This document shows positions 1 through 7,506 of a DNA stretch of 16,774 bases, piece after piece. The DNA comes from Deltaproteobacteria bacterium (lineage in GTDB: Bacteria > Desulfobacterota > Desulfobacteria > Desulfobacterales > JAFDDL01). How positions within the stretch are numbered: position 1 is the stretch's first letter; each line of letters opens with the position of its first letter. The notes under the pieces are model-generated. The model searched no databases. It saw only the letters and a program-made list of their open reading frames with translations, and had not been told where the DNA came from. Where the stretch lies: assembly GCA_019310865.1 (NCBI GenBank), contig JAFDDL010000015.1, positions 1-16,774 on the forward strand. Direction: 5' to 3'. Made by a program: the position numbers and the translations under genes.

Positions 1-1
1 C

Positions 2-1942
2 CTCACCCTCCGTGACGGGCACCAGTCCCTGTTTGCCACCCGGGGCCGCACCGAGGATATGATCCCAGTGGCCGAAATGATGGACGAGGTGGGCTTCTGG
101 GCCGTGGAGACCTGGGGCGGCGCCACATTCGACACCATGCATCGGTTCCTCAATGAAGATCCATGGGAACGGATCCGGACCCTGAAACGCTACATCAAAA
201 AGACGCCCTTTTCCATGCTGCTTCGGGGACAGAACCTGGTGGGTTACCGCAATTACGCCGACGATGTGGCAAGGGCCTTTGTGGACCGTGCCGCCGCCAA
301 CGGCATGGATATTTTCAGGACCTTCGATGCGCTAAACGATTACCGGAATTTTGAAACCGTGGTCCCGGTCATCAAGGAATGCGGCAAGCATTTCCAGGGC
401 TGCATCTGTTATACCCTGACCGAACCGCGCATGGGCGGCGAGGTTTACGGCATCGACTACTTCGTCAACAAGGCCAAAGCCCTGGCGGACATGGGTGCAG
501 ACAGCATCTGCGTCAAGGACATGGCCGGACTCATGGCCCCCTATGACGCCTATGAATTGGTCAAAGCCCTCAAAGCGGCGGTCACGCCCCCCATCCACCT
601 GCACAGCCACTTCACCTCCGGCATGTCGCCCATGACGCACCTGAAAGCCATCGAGGCCGGCGTGGATATCATCGACACCTGTATGACCCCTTATGCCTAT
701 CGGACTTCTCATGCCGCCATCGAGCCGCTGGTGATGACCCTGCTGGGCACCAGCCGCGACACGGGATTCGATATTCAGCTTCTGGCAAAAATCAACGGTG
801 TCTTTGAAAAACAAATCCTGCCCAAATACAAACATCTTCTGGACGATTCCAAGGTATCGGTCATCGACATCAACGTTTTGCTGCACCAGACACCGGGCGG
901 CATGCTCTCCAACCTGGTCAACCAGCTCAAGGAGATGGACGCCCTGGACCGAATCGACGATGTTTACAGAGAACTTCCGAAGGTTCGAAAAGAACTGGGA
1001 CAGATTCCACTGGTCACGCCCACCAGCCAGATCGTGGGCACTCAGACCGTCAACAATGTGCTCTTTGACGATGAAAACGAGCGCTACAAGATGATCACCG
1101 GCCAGGTCAAGGACCTGTGCTACGGCCTGTATGGAAAAACCGCGATTCCCATCGATCCCGAAGTCCAGAAAAAAGCCCTGAAGGGCTATCCGCGCGGCGA
1201 AGAGCCCATCACCTGCCGACCCGCGGAGGTCCTGGAGCCTGAAATGGAAAAAGCCAAGGCGGAAAGCAAGGGACTAGCTGCGGACATCGATGATGAAATC
1301 CTGTACGCCATCTACCCGGTAACCGGTAAGCGGTACCTGAAATGGAAATACGGCAAGGAAAAAGCGCCCAAGGAAGTCCTGCCCAGAACCATGGAAGAGG
1401 TCCAGGCCGATGATGATCTGATCAAAAAGGCCAAGGCCGGACTGCTTTTGGAAAAAACGGACAAGGTGGCCCCCGAAAAGGGTGAGCATCTGCGAACCTT
1501 CAACGTGTTCGTGGACGAAGATTATTTTGAGGTGGGTGTTGAATCACAAGACGGCGCCCCCATGGTCAGCTATGTCCAGGCGCCTCCAGCAGCTGCTGCA
1601 GCGCCGGCTCCGGTGGCTGTGGCCCCCCAAGCCCCTGCGGCCCCCAAGCCGGTCGCACCACCCGCGCCGCCGAAACCGGCTGCAGCACCCAAACCGGCCG
1701 CAGCGCCGGCGGCTGCCGAGGCCGTGGACGGCACACCGCTGACGGCACCCATGCCCGGCATGATCGTCAGTGTTGAAAAAAAGGTCGGTGACGAAGTCAG
1801 CCAGGGCGATACCCTGGTAGTGCTTGAAGCGATGAAAATGGAAAACGCACTGCCCGCTCCGGCAACCGGCACCGTTAAGGCCATCAACTGTGCATCGGGA
1901 GATTCGGTGGGCAAGGGCGATGTCCTGTGCGTAATCGGATAG
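2..1942 (+). CDS. Carboxyltransferase with C-terminal biotinyl domain (pyruvate carboxylase subunit B / oxaloacetate decarboxylase alpha type), 5' partial
   Basis: The reading frame is open from base 2, so the first ATG at 59 is internal; the segment before it reads LTLRDGHQSLFATRGRTED, the family's usual N-terminal metal/substrate motif (the Asp of RDGHQS). Further on are the VKDMAG motif, whose Lys (codon 515-517) is the carbamylated catalytic lysine in this family, and the HLHSH metal-binding motif just after it. The N-terminal two thirds form the carboxyltransferase TIM barrel and conserved PYC/OADA domain. An Ala/Pro-rich flexible linker (about bases 1580-1720) leads to a biotinyl domain with EAMKM; the biotin-accepting Lys is codon 1835-1837. 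The protein moves a carboxyl group between biotin and pyruvate/oxaloacetate in the cytoplasm. No sodium-pump beta or gamma subunit is adjacent, which favours pyruvate carboxylase B over a decarboxylase, but this is not decisive. A transcarboxylase 5S role is less likely because biotin is fused here. It is first in view of the sucCD operon, 14 bases before sucC. Confidence 0.93.
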   Translation, partial: LTLRDGHQSLFATRGRTEDMIPVAEMMDEVGFWAVETWGGATFDTMHRFLNEDPWERIRTLKRYIKKTPFSMLLRGQNLVGYRNYADDVARAFVDRAAANGMDIFRTFDALNDYRNFETVVPVIKECGKHFQGCICYTLTEPRMGGEVYGIDYFVNKAKALADMGADSICVKDMAGLMAPYDAYELVKALKAAVTPPIHLHSHFTSGMSPMTHLKAIEAGVDIIDTCMTPYAYRTSHAAIEPLVMTLLGTSRDTGFDIQLLAKINGVFEKQILPKYKHLLDDSKVSVIDINVLLHQTPGGMLSNLVNQLKEMDALDRIDDVYRELPKVRKELGQIPLVTPTSQIVGTQTVNNVLFDDENERYKMITGQVKDLCYGLYGKTAIPIDPEVQKKALKGYPRGEEPITCRPAEVLEPEMEKAKAESKGLAADIDDEILYAIYPVTGKRYLKWKYGKEKAPKEVLPRTMEEVQADDDLIKKAKAGLLLEKTDKVAPEKGEHLRTFNVFVDEDYFEVGVESQDGAPMVSYVQAPPAAAAAPAPVAVAPQAPAAPKPVAPPAPPKPAAAPKPAAAPAAAEAVDGTPLTAPMPGMIVSVEKKVGDEVSQGDTLVVLEAMKMENALPAPATGTVKAINCASGDSVGKGDVLCVIG

Positions 1943-1956
1943 AGGATTAAGAACAT

Positions 1957-3120
1957 ATGAACATTCATGAATATCAAGCAAAAGAATTGTTTGGGAAATA
2001 CGGCATCCCCATTCCCAAAGGGGGGCTGGCCCTGAACGCCGACGAGGCACAATCCGTGGCAAAAACTCTGGGCGGATTTCCGGTCGTGGTCAAGGCGCAG
2101 ATACATGCGGGCGGCCGCGGCAAGGGCGGCGGCGTAAAACTGGCCGGTTCTCTGGACGAAGTAGCCGATCTGGCCTCTGAGATCATCGGCATGAATCTGG
2201 TCACCCACCAGACCGGCCCGGAAGGAAAGCAGGTCAGAAAGGTGCTGGTGGAGCAGGGGCTGAATATCGCAAAAGAACTATACTTGAGCATCATTCCGGA
2301 TCGCGCCACGGCGACCATCGTCATCATGGCCAGTGAAGCCGGCGGCATGGATATTGAACAGGTGGCGGCAGAAACCCCGGAAAAGATTATCCGGGTTCAC
2401 GTCGATCCGCTGGTGGGCATCGGAGCCTACCACTGCCGGGAGGTTGCCTTCGGTTTGAATCTGGCGCCGGCGGTCATGAAACCGTTTAATAAAATGCTCA
2501 TGAGCCTCTACCGGTTGTTTGTCGACACCGATTGCTCACTATTGGAGATCAACCCCCTGGTCATCACCCGCGAGGAGACGGTCATCGCCTTGGACGCCAA
2601 GGTCAATTTCGATTCCAACGCCCTGTTTCGCCACAAGGATATTCTGGCATACCGCGACCTGGATGAGGAAGATCCCCTGGAAGTGGAAGCCTCCAAATAC
2701 AACCTGAACTACATCAAGCTCGACGGCAATGTGGGCAATATGGTCAACGGGGCCGGTTTGGCCATGGCAACCATGGACATCATCAAACAGGCCGGCGCGC
2801 AGCCGGCCAATTTCCTCGACGTGGGCGGCGGCGCCAGTGCGGAAATGGTGGAAAACGGTTTTCGGATTATTCTCGGGGACAAAAACGTAAAAGGGATTCT
2901 GATCAATATTTTCGGTGGAATCCTGCGATGTGACGTCCTGGCCCAGGGTGTGGTGCAGGCCGCCGAGAAAACCGGCATTACCATTCCGGTGGTGGTGCGC
3001 ATGGAAGGCACCAATGTGGCGCAAGGACGCCGAATCCTCGCGGAATCCGGACTCAATCTCATAACGGCCGCTGATTTGAAAGATGCCGCCCAAAAAGTAG
3101 CGGATATTGTGTCCGGGTAA
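1957..3120 (+). CDS. sucC: Succinyl-CoA ligase (ADP-forming) beta subunit
   Basis: Full-length 387-residue SucC. It opens with the family's characteristic [12 protein letters not shown], followed by an ATP-grasp domain with Lys46 and the glycine-rich GGRGKGGG loop (about 52-59) that grips nucleotide. The C-terminal ligase-CoA domain carries [11 protein letters not shown] and the FLDVGGGA phosphate loop. Together with SucD it interconverts succinyl-CoA plus ADP and phosphate with succinate, CoA and ATP in the TCA cycle, or in the methylmalonyl-CoA route of propionate metabolism. The ATG at 1957 is preceded by GAGGA about 10 bases upstream. It lies 14 bases after the carboxyltransferase stop and 16 bases before sucD, so one transcript is likely. 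A malate-CoA ligase role is possible for this superfamily but nothing here favours it. Confidence 0.96.
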   Translation: MNIHEYQAKELFGKYGIPIPKGGLALNADEAQSVAKTLGGFPVVVKAQIHAGGRGKGGGVKLAGSLDEVADLASEIIGMNLVTHQTGPEGKQVRKVLVEQGLNIAKELYLSIIPDRATATIVIMASEAGGMDIEQVAAETPEKIIRVHVDPLVGIGAYHCREVAFGLNLAPAVMKPFNKMLMSLYRLFVDTDCSLLEINPLVITREETVIALDAKVNFDSNALFRHKDILAYRDLDEEDPLEVEASKYNLNYIKLDGNVGNMVNGAGLAMATMDIIKQAGAQPANFLDVGGGASAEMVENGFRIILGDKNVKGILINIFGGILRCDVLAQGVVQAAEKTGITIPVVVRMEGTNVAQGRRILAESGLNLITAADLKDAAQKVADIVSG

Positions 3121-3136
3121 CAGGGAGGAAAACGAT

Positions 3137-4006
3137 ATGAGCATATTTGTTGACACTGAAACAAAACTGTTGGTGCAGGGAATTACCGGCAAGGAAGGCC
3201 AGTTTCACACCCGGCAATGTGTCGCTTATGGGACCTCGGTCGTTGCCGGCGTGACACCGGGTAAGGGCGGTCAGGACATGGACGGAATCCCGGTTTTCAA
3301 TACCGTGAAAGGGGCTCGGAAGGAAACCGGCGCCAACTGCAGCATGATCTTCGTCCCGCCCCCCTTTGCAGCCGACGCCATCATGGAGGCAACCGACGCG
3401 GGCATCGAGTTGATCGTCACCATCACCGAGGGCATTCCGGTGATGGACATGACCAAGGTGAAAAATTTTCTAAAAACCGCCAATTCACGACTCATTGGGC
3501 CTAACTGTCCGGGTATCATCACGCCGGGTCAGTGCAAGGTTGGTATCATGCCGGGACCCATTCACAAACCGGGTGGGCCGGTGGGCGTGGTATCGCGATC
3601 CGGGACCCTCACTTACGAAGTGGTTCATCAGCTCACCCAGCAGGGTATCGGCCAGAGCACCTGTGTGGGTATCGGCGGCGATCCGGTCAATGGCACCAAT
3701 TTCATCGATTGCCTGTCGGCCTTTCAAGCCGATGACCAGACCGGAGCCATCGTCATGGTCGGTGAAATCGGCGGCACCGCAGAGGAAGAGGCCGCCCAGT
3801 ACATCAAAGAAAACGTCACCAAACCGGTTGTGGGATTCATCGCCGGGCTGACGGCCCCACCGGGACGCCGGATGGGCCATGCGGGCGCCATTATCAGCGG
3901 CAGCAGCGGTACGGCCCAGGCAAAGGTTGAAGCCATGAAAGCCGCCGGGATTCACGTCAGTGAAAATCTCGGCACACTGGGCGAGCTGTGCGCTAAGGTA
4001 TTTTAA
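3137..4006 (+). CDS. sucD: Succinyl-CoA ligase (ADP-forming) alpha subunit
   Basis: 289 residues, the normal SucD length. The frame extends to an ATG at 3107 inside sucC, but the start at 3137 has AGGGAGGA 7-8 bases upstream and yields the expected N-terminus [20 protein letters not shown]. The CoA-binding Rossmann domain has [10 protein letters not shown] (15-24). The phosphohistidine loop GHAGAIISG has its active-site His at residue 248 (codon 3878-3880), close to His246 of the E. coli enzyme; the PNCPG motif is also present. It forms the catalytic complex with SucC, and the sucC-sucD order with a 16-base spacer supports coupled expression. The hypA gene follows after 27 bases. Confidence 0.96.
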   Translation: MSIFVDTETKLLVQGITGKEGQFHTRQCVAYGTSVVAGVTPGKGGQDMDGIPVFNTVKGARKETGANCSMIFVPPPFAADAIMEATDAGIELIVTITEGIPVMDMTKVKNFLKTANSRLIGPNCPGIITPGQCKVGIMPGPIHKPGGPVGVVSRSGTLTYEVVHQLTQQGIGQSTCVGIGGDPVNGTNFIDCLSAFQADDQTGAIVMVGEIGGTAEEEAAQYIKENVTKPVVGFIAGLTAPPGRRMGHAGAIISGSSGTAQAKVEAMKAAGIHVSENLGTLGELCAKVF

Positions 4007-4033
4007 TCCACGCGGCTACTCCAAGAGGCGTCC

Positions 4034-4381
4034 ATGCACGAAATGGGCATAGCCATGCAAATCATCAAGATCGCCGAGGCGGCTATCCCCGCTGATCTTG
4101 AAAATCCCCGGATCGCCCGAATTAATTTGCGCATCGGCAAATTGTCGGCCGTGGTGCCGGAAAGCCTCCGATTTTGTATGGAATTCGCCGGTAAGGACAC
4201 GGTTCTGGAAGATGCCGAACTGGTGATCGAAGAAATTCCGGTGGTCGCCCAATGCCATAAATGCGACAACCAGTGGACCATCACCGGACCGGTTTTTACC
4301 TGTCAAAAATGCCAAAGCGGCGATATTGAGGTGCTTTCAGGCCGGGAGCTCGATGTGGAATCCATCGAGTTGATAGATTAA
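4034..4381 (+). CDS. hypA: Hydrogenase/urease nickel incorporation protein HypA
   Basis: 115 residues, the usual HypA size. It begins MHEMGIA, with His2 and Glu3 forming the nickel-binding N-terminus. The C-terminal zinc site is two CxxC pairs (Cys74/Cys77 and Cys90/Cys93). HypA takes nickel from or with HypB and delivers it to the large subunit of NiFe hydrogenases, or in some bacteria to other nickel enzymes. AAGAGG lies 5 bases before the ATG. It is followed after 32 bases by hypB, its standard partner, but no hydrogenase or HypCDEF gene is present in the window, so the client enzyme is unknown. CO dehydrogenase/acetyl-CoA synthase or a distant hydrogenase are both possible clients (inference). 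Confidence 0.94.
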   Translation: MHEMGIAMQIIKIAEAAIPADLENPRIARINLRIGKLSAVVPESLRFCMEFAGKDTVLEDAELVIEEIPVVAQCHKCDNQWTITGPVFTCQKCQSGDIEVLSGRELDVESIELID

Positions 4382-4413
4382 CCCAAAGCACTGTCAAACC
4401 CCAAGGAGGATCC

Positions 4414-5076
4414 ATGGAAGTTAAGGTTGTCAAAAAGGTGCTCGACGCAAATGATACATTTGCACAACAAAACCGGGATCGATTTTCCCAGCAGCATCTG
4501 TTTGTCCTCAACGTGATGAGTTCTCCCGGATCCGGTAAGACCACCTTGCTTGAAAAAACGCTCGCTCAGATCATGCCGGACATTCGCAGTGCCGTCATCG
4601 TGGGCGATATCTGCACATCCCATGACGCCGATCGTTTGGCTAAATCGGGCGCACCCGTAGTTCAAGTCAATACGGATGAATTCGGCGGCGACTGTCACCT
4701 GGCGGCCCATGTCATCGGAAAAGCGGCCGATAATTTCAATCTCAACGATCTGGATCTTTTAATTGTCGAAAATGTCGGCAACCTGGTTTGCCCGGCGGAG
4801 TTCGATATCGGTGAAGATGCCCGGGTGGTGGTGCTCAGTGTCACCGAAGGCGAAGACAAACCGGCCAAATACCCGCTGATGTTCAGAGAATGCGACGCAG
4901 CGCTTCTGAGCAAAATTGACCTGCTCCCCCATCTGGACTATGATATTTCGGCCACGGAAGACTACATCCAAAAAATCAATCCGAAGATGCCGGTCTTCCA
5001 ACTCTCCGCCAAAAACATGGACGGATTTAAGCCCTGGCTGGATTGGTTGAAGCAGCAAATTCAAAACAAAACCTGA
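4414..5076 (+). CDS. hypB: Hydrogenase nickel incorporation GTPase HypB
   Basis: 220 residues of the SIMIBI-class GTPase. The P-loop SSPGSGKTT is at 36-44, a GDICTSHDADR switch region at 64-74, the Cys-His pair at 94-95 and Cys126 in NVGNLVCP are the conserved metal-site residues at the GTP-dependent dimer interface, and SKIDL (166-170) is the guanine-specificity motif. It lacks the N-terminal histidine-rich nickel store seen in some HypB proteins, so it is the plain form that only transfers nickel with HypA. AAGGAGGA precedes the ATG by 3 bases. It lies between hypA and lpdA with short spacers, implying co-transcription with sucCD. Confidence 0.95.
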   Translation: MEVKVVKKVLDANDTFAQQNRDRFSQQHLFVLNVMSSPGSGKTTLLEKTLAQIMPDIRSAVIVGDICTSHDADRLAKSGAPVVQVNTDEFGGDCHLAAHVIGKAADNFNLNDLDLLIVENVGNLVCPAEFDIGEDARVVVLSVTEGEDKPAKYPLMFRECDAALLSKIDLLPHLDYDISATEDYIQKINPKMPVFQLSAKNMDGFKPWLDWLKQQIQNKT

Positions 5077-5093
5077 AAAAAGGAGAAAATAAA

Positions 5094-6488
5094 ATGTCGA
5101 ATTCAGAAAACTACGATGTGGTGATCATCGGTGCCGGACCGGGCGGATACGTCGCGGGGATCCGGGCTGCACAACTGGGATTAAAGGCCTGCGTCATTGA
5201 AAAAGACAAACCCGGCGGCGTTTGCCTCAATTGGGGATGTATTCCATCCAAAAACCTGCTGCAGCAGGCGGAACTGTTTCACGATCGAAAGGATCTGGAG
5301 GCCATGGGTCTGTCCATCGATACCAGTGGTTTTGATTATGCCAAGGTTCACAAAAAATCCCGGGGCGCCACCCAGCGCCTGGTCAAAGGCGTTGAATTTC
5401 TGCTGAAGAAAAACAAGGTAGCGGTTATCAAGGGGTCCGCGAAAATTCGCGATAAAAACACGGTGGATCTCGATGACGGCACCCAGATCAAGGGCAAAAA
5501 CCTTCTCATCGCCACCGGGTCCCGACCCTTTCAACTACCGGGCTTTGAATGCGATGAAAAGCAGGTGCTCTCCTCCACGGGACTGCTGGCCATGACCGAA
5601 CTGCCCGGCAGCATGATTATTCTGGGCGCCGGGGCCATCGGATGCGAGTTTGCCTATGTCATGAACGCCTTTGGCGTACAGGTGACCCTGGTGGAAATGG
5701 TGGATCACATCCTGCCCTTTGAAGATGAAGAAACCGTTGCGGTGCTGGCGAAATCGTTTACCAAAAGCGGTATTACGCTCATGACCAGCACGAAGGCGGT
5801 ATCTTTGTCCAAAACGGATAAGTCGGTCACCGTCACCCTGGAAGACAAGGACGGTAACAGACAGGATGTCACGGCGGACAAGGCGCTAGCCGTATTCGGT
5901 CGCACCCCCAACACCGATGGGATCGGTCTGGAAAATATCGGCATCGAGACCCGGAAGGGGTACATCCCGGTGGGCGACTATTGCCGGACCACCACAGCCG
6001 GGGTTTATGCCATTGGTGATGTAGTGGCCACACCGCTGTTGGCCCATGTGGCCTCCAAGGAAGGGGAAATCGCCGTGGAACATATGGCCGGCCATGAGCC
6101 CGATCCGAAGATCGACATCAACGCCGTGCCGTCTGCCATCTACTGCGAGCCCCAGGTTGCCAGCTTCGGATTGCGCGAGTCCCAGGCGGTAGCCGATAAG
6201 ATCGCCTTCAAGAAAACCATGTTCCCATACCGCGGTATCGGAAAGGCAACAGCCACGGGAAAATCCGACGGCATGATCAAGGTGCTCTACGATCCGGAGA
6301 CCCATGAAATTCTCGGGGCGCACATCGTGGGTCACGACGCCACCGAATTGATCCACGAGCTGCTGCTGGCCAAAGTTTCCGAGTTGGTGCCCGAAGAGGT
6401 CGCCGGGATGATTCACGCGCATCCCACCATTTCCGAAGGCTTGATGGAGGCCTTGCGGGGTGTGGACGGCCAGCCGATTCATATGTAA
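5094..6488 (+). CDS. lpdA: Dihydrolipoyl dehydrogenase (E3 / glycine cleavage L protein)
   Basis: 464 residues starting at the ATG at 5094. The frame also opens at 5043 inside hypB, but the strong AAAAGGAGA at 5077-5085 and the N-terminal homology point to 5094. FAD-binding GAGPGGYVAG is at 13-22, the redox-active disulfide is GGVCLNWGCIPSK (Cys44 and Cys49), a second Rossmann motif GAGAIGCEF serves NAD, and the C-terminal dimerisation domain ends with the catalytic HPTISE (His443, Glu448). It reoxidises dihydrolipoyl groups with NAD. No E1/E2 or glycine-cleavage genes are next to it, so its partner complex must be encoded elsewhere. It ends the central-metabolism part of the operon; hepT follows after 23 bases with no visible terminator. 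Confidence 0.95.
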   Translation: MSNSENYDVVIIGAGPGGYVAGIRAAQLGLKACVIEKDKPGGVCLNWGCIPSKNLLQQAELFHDRKDLEAMGLSIDTSGFDYAKVHKKSRGATQRLVKGVEFLLKKNKVAVIKGSAKIRDKNTVDLDDGTQIKGKNLLIATGSRPFQLPGFECDEKQVLSSTGLLAMTELPGSMIILGAGAIGCEFAYVMNAFGVQVTLVEMVDHILPFEDEETVAVLAKSFTKSGITLMTSTKAVSLSKTDKSVTVTLEDKDGNRQDVTADKALAVFGRTPNTDGIGLENIGIETRKGYIPVGDYCRTTTAGVYAIGDVVATPLLAHVASKEGEIAVEHMAGHEPDPKIDINAVPSAIYCEPQVASFGLRESQAVADKIAFKKTMFPYRGIGKATATGKSDGMIKVLYDPETHEILGAHIVGHDATELIHELLLAKVSELVPEEVAGMIHAHPTISEGLMEALRGVDGQPIHM

Positions 6489-6511
6489 TCTATTGAGGAA
6501 GGTGACAATGG

Positions 6512-6919
6512 ATGCGGGAAAAACAAGACATCCGCTGGAAGCAGCGACTTCAAAATTTTGAAAAAGCCTTTTTACTGCTTGAAAGGACTCTGGAAATAAA
6601 AAATCCCTCTGAAGTGGAAAAAGGCGGATTCATCCAGTTCTACGAGATGGCATTTGAACTGGCCTGGAAACTGATGAAAGATTACCTGGAGGAGCAGGGT
6701 CTTACGGTCAATTCACCCAGACAAGCCATCAAACAGGCCTTTCGGTCCGGTGTTATTGACAACGGGCAGCAGTGGATTGACGCTCTGGAAGATAGAAATC
6801 TGACAACACATACCTATGATGAAAGCATCGCCGATAAAGTCGTCTCTGCAATTCGTACGTCCTATTTCCCAATTTTGCATCAGCTGTATTCCACCATGAA
6901 AAAAGAGACGAAAAAATGA
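6512..6919 (+). CDS. hepT: HEPN-domain toxin HepT (HI0074-like, nucleotidyltransferase substrate-binding family)
   Basis: 135 mostly helical residues with the HI0074/HepT pattern, including the aromatic/acidic stretch FYEMAFELAWKLMKDYLEEQG and the motif RNLTTHTY at 95-102. That is the complete RX4HXY signature: Arg95 and His100 are the predicted RNase residues and Tyr102 the residue that MntA-type partners modify with AMP. HEPN toxins of this kind cleave RNA unless neutralised by the cognate nucleotidyltransferase. The ATG at 6512 has GAGGAAGG 9 bases upstream; an ATG at 6508 leads to an early stop and is rejected. The stop overlaps the mntA start (ATGA). It sits 23 bases behind lpdA on the same strand. 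Activity of this particular copy is inferred from motif conservation. Confidence 0.88.
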   Translation: MREKQDIRWKQRLQNFEKAFLLLERTLEIKNPSEVEKGGFIQFYEMAFELAWKLMKDYLEEQGLTVNSPRQAIKQAFRSGVIDNGQQWIDALEDRNLTTHTYDESIADKVVSAIRTSYFPILHQLYSTMKKETKK

Positions 6920-7236
6920 ACCATGGGCTCCAGAAACGAGATATTGATAGCATCACTAAGGCTTCTGAGGAATTGCCTGAAATCGAAGAAGTTATATTAT
7001 TCGGATCCCGTGCAAAAGGAAATTTCGAGAAAGCCTCTGACATCGATTTGGCTATCAAGGGGAAAACTATAACCAATATCACCGTGACGCGACTGAGCAG
7101 CCGACTGAATGAAGAACTCCCTTTACCCTATTTCTTCGACGTCGTGCATTTCGAATCCATCGGAAACCCGGATTTGATCGGGCATATTGATAGAATCGGA
7201 AAGGTTATTTATAGGAAGAAGTTCCGGCCAAAATGA
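6916..7236 (+). CDS. mntA: Minimal nucleotidyltransferase antitoxin MntA (MNT domain)
   Basis: 106 residues with the nucleotidyltransferase core ILFGSRAKGNFEKASDIDLAI. Gly30-Ser31 and Asp42-x-Asp44 fit the GSX10DXD signature exactly, and Asp75 in FFDVV supplies the third metal-binding acid. Studied MntA antitoxins inactivate HepT by adding AMP to the tyrosine of its RX4HXY motif. Its start overlaps the hepT stop by the ATGA arrangement, giving translational coupling as expected for a toxin-antitoxin pair. All catalytic residues are intact, so the module may be active. Downstream, after 30 bases, lies a decayed ATPase fragment on the other strand. Confidence 0.88.
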   Translation: MNHGLQKRDIDSITKASEELPEIEEVILFGSRAKGNFEKASDIDLAIKGKTITNITVTRLSSRLNEELPLPYFFDVVHFESIGNPDLIGHIDRIGKVIYRKKFRPK

Positions 7237-7266
7237 TGATCCGCTTGGTACCGGTTACACTACCGA

Positions 7267-7464
7267 TCAATTGTCAAAAACAGATTTCATTTTGAAGCAG
7301 GCGTTATACGAATCGGAGAAGGCGATGGTCATGCGTTCTGAAATCTGAGACAGCTGTTTGACACCCATCAGATCAACATACATAAAAAAGCCGGAGGAAT
7401 GGCGCTTAAGCCAATGTCTGGCAACTACATTTTTAACCAGGGACGTCTTACCCATATTGCGCAA
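7267..7464 (-). pseudogene. Remnant of an archaeal-type/AAA ATPase (P-loop segment only)
   Basis: About 65 codons on the minus strand. It starts immediately at a Walker A remnant (NMGKTSLVKN) and runs into FMYVDLMGVKQLSQISERM, a pattern I associate with the stand-alone ATPase family related to archaeal ATPases (PF01637-like), where the P-loop normally reads RRMGKTSL. Intact members are several hundred residues. Here everything upstream of the P-loop is missing and the frame stops after about 65 residues, so the C-terminal ATPase half and DNA-binding region are gone too. The only start codon is a TTG without a Shine-Dalgarno sequence. I call it a relic rather than a gene. Family assignment is from memory of the motif and moderately secure. 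Confidence 0.6.
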
Positions 7465-7497
7465 AAGTGTTAAGTGTTGAGACCTGACCCCTTTCAG
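7465..7497. repeat. Tandem 7-mer plus GGGGTCAGG-type junction sequence
   Basis: Two direct copies of AAGTGTT (7465-7471 and 7472-7478) are followed by sequence that on the minus strand reads CTGAAAGGGGTCAGGTCTC. I recall the GGGGTCAGGTCT string as recurring beside REP-associated/IS200-like Y1 transposase genes in several bacterial groups, but no transposase is present here. It lies exactly where the ATPase relic loses its 5' part and just outside the sulfatase gene, so it may be the scar of an excised or decayed element. The mobile-element link is inference. Confidence 0.4.
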
Positions 7498-7506
7498 TAC
7501 AGCTTT

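Noticed and set aside
332..886. Minus-strand 184-residue frame opposite the carboxyltransferase
   Set aside because: It is antisense to strongly conserved coding sequence, has His/Gly/Val-rich composition typical of a shadow frame, and shows no family motif.
1544..2208. Overlapping minus-strand frames (172 and 212 residues) across the biotin-carrier end and sucC start
   Set aside because: Their Ala/Gly/Arg-rich content is the mirror of the Ala/Pro linker; they cross two well-supported genes.
2539..3192. Minus-strand 217-residue frame antisense to sucC
   Set aside because: High-GC shadow of a conserved gene without ribosome-binding site or recognisable domain.
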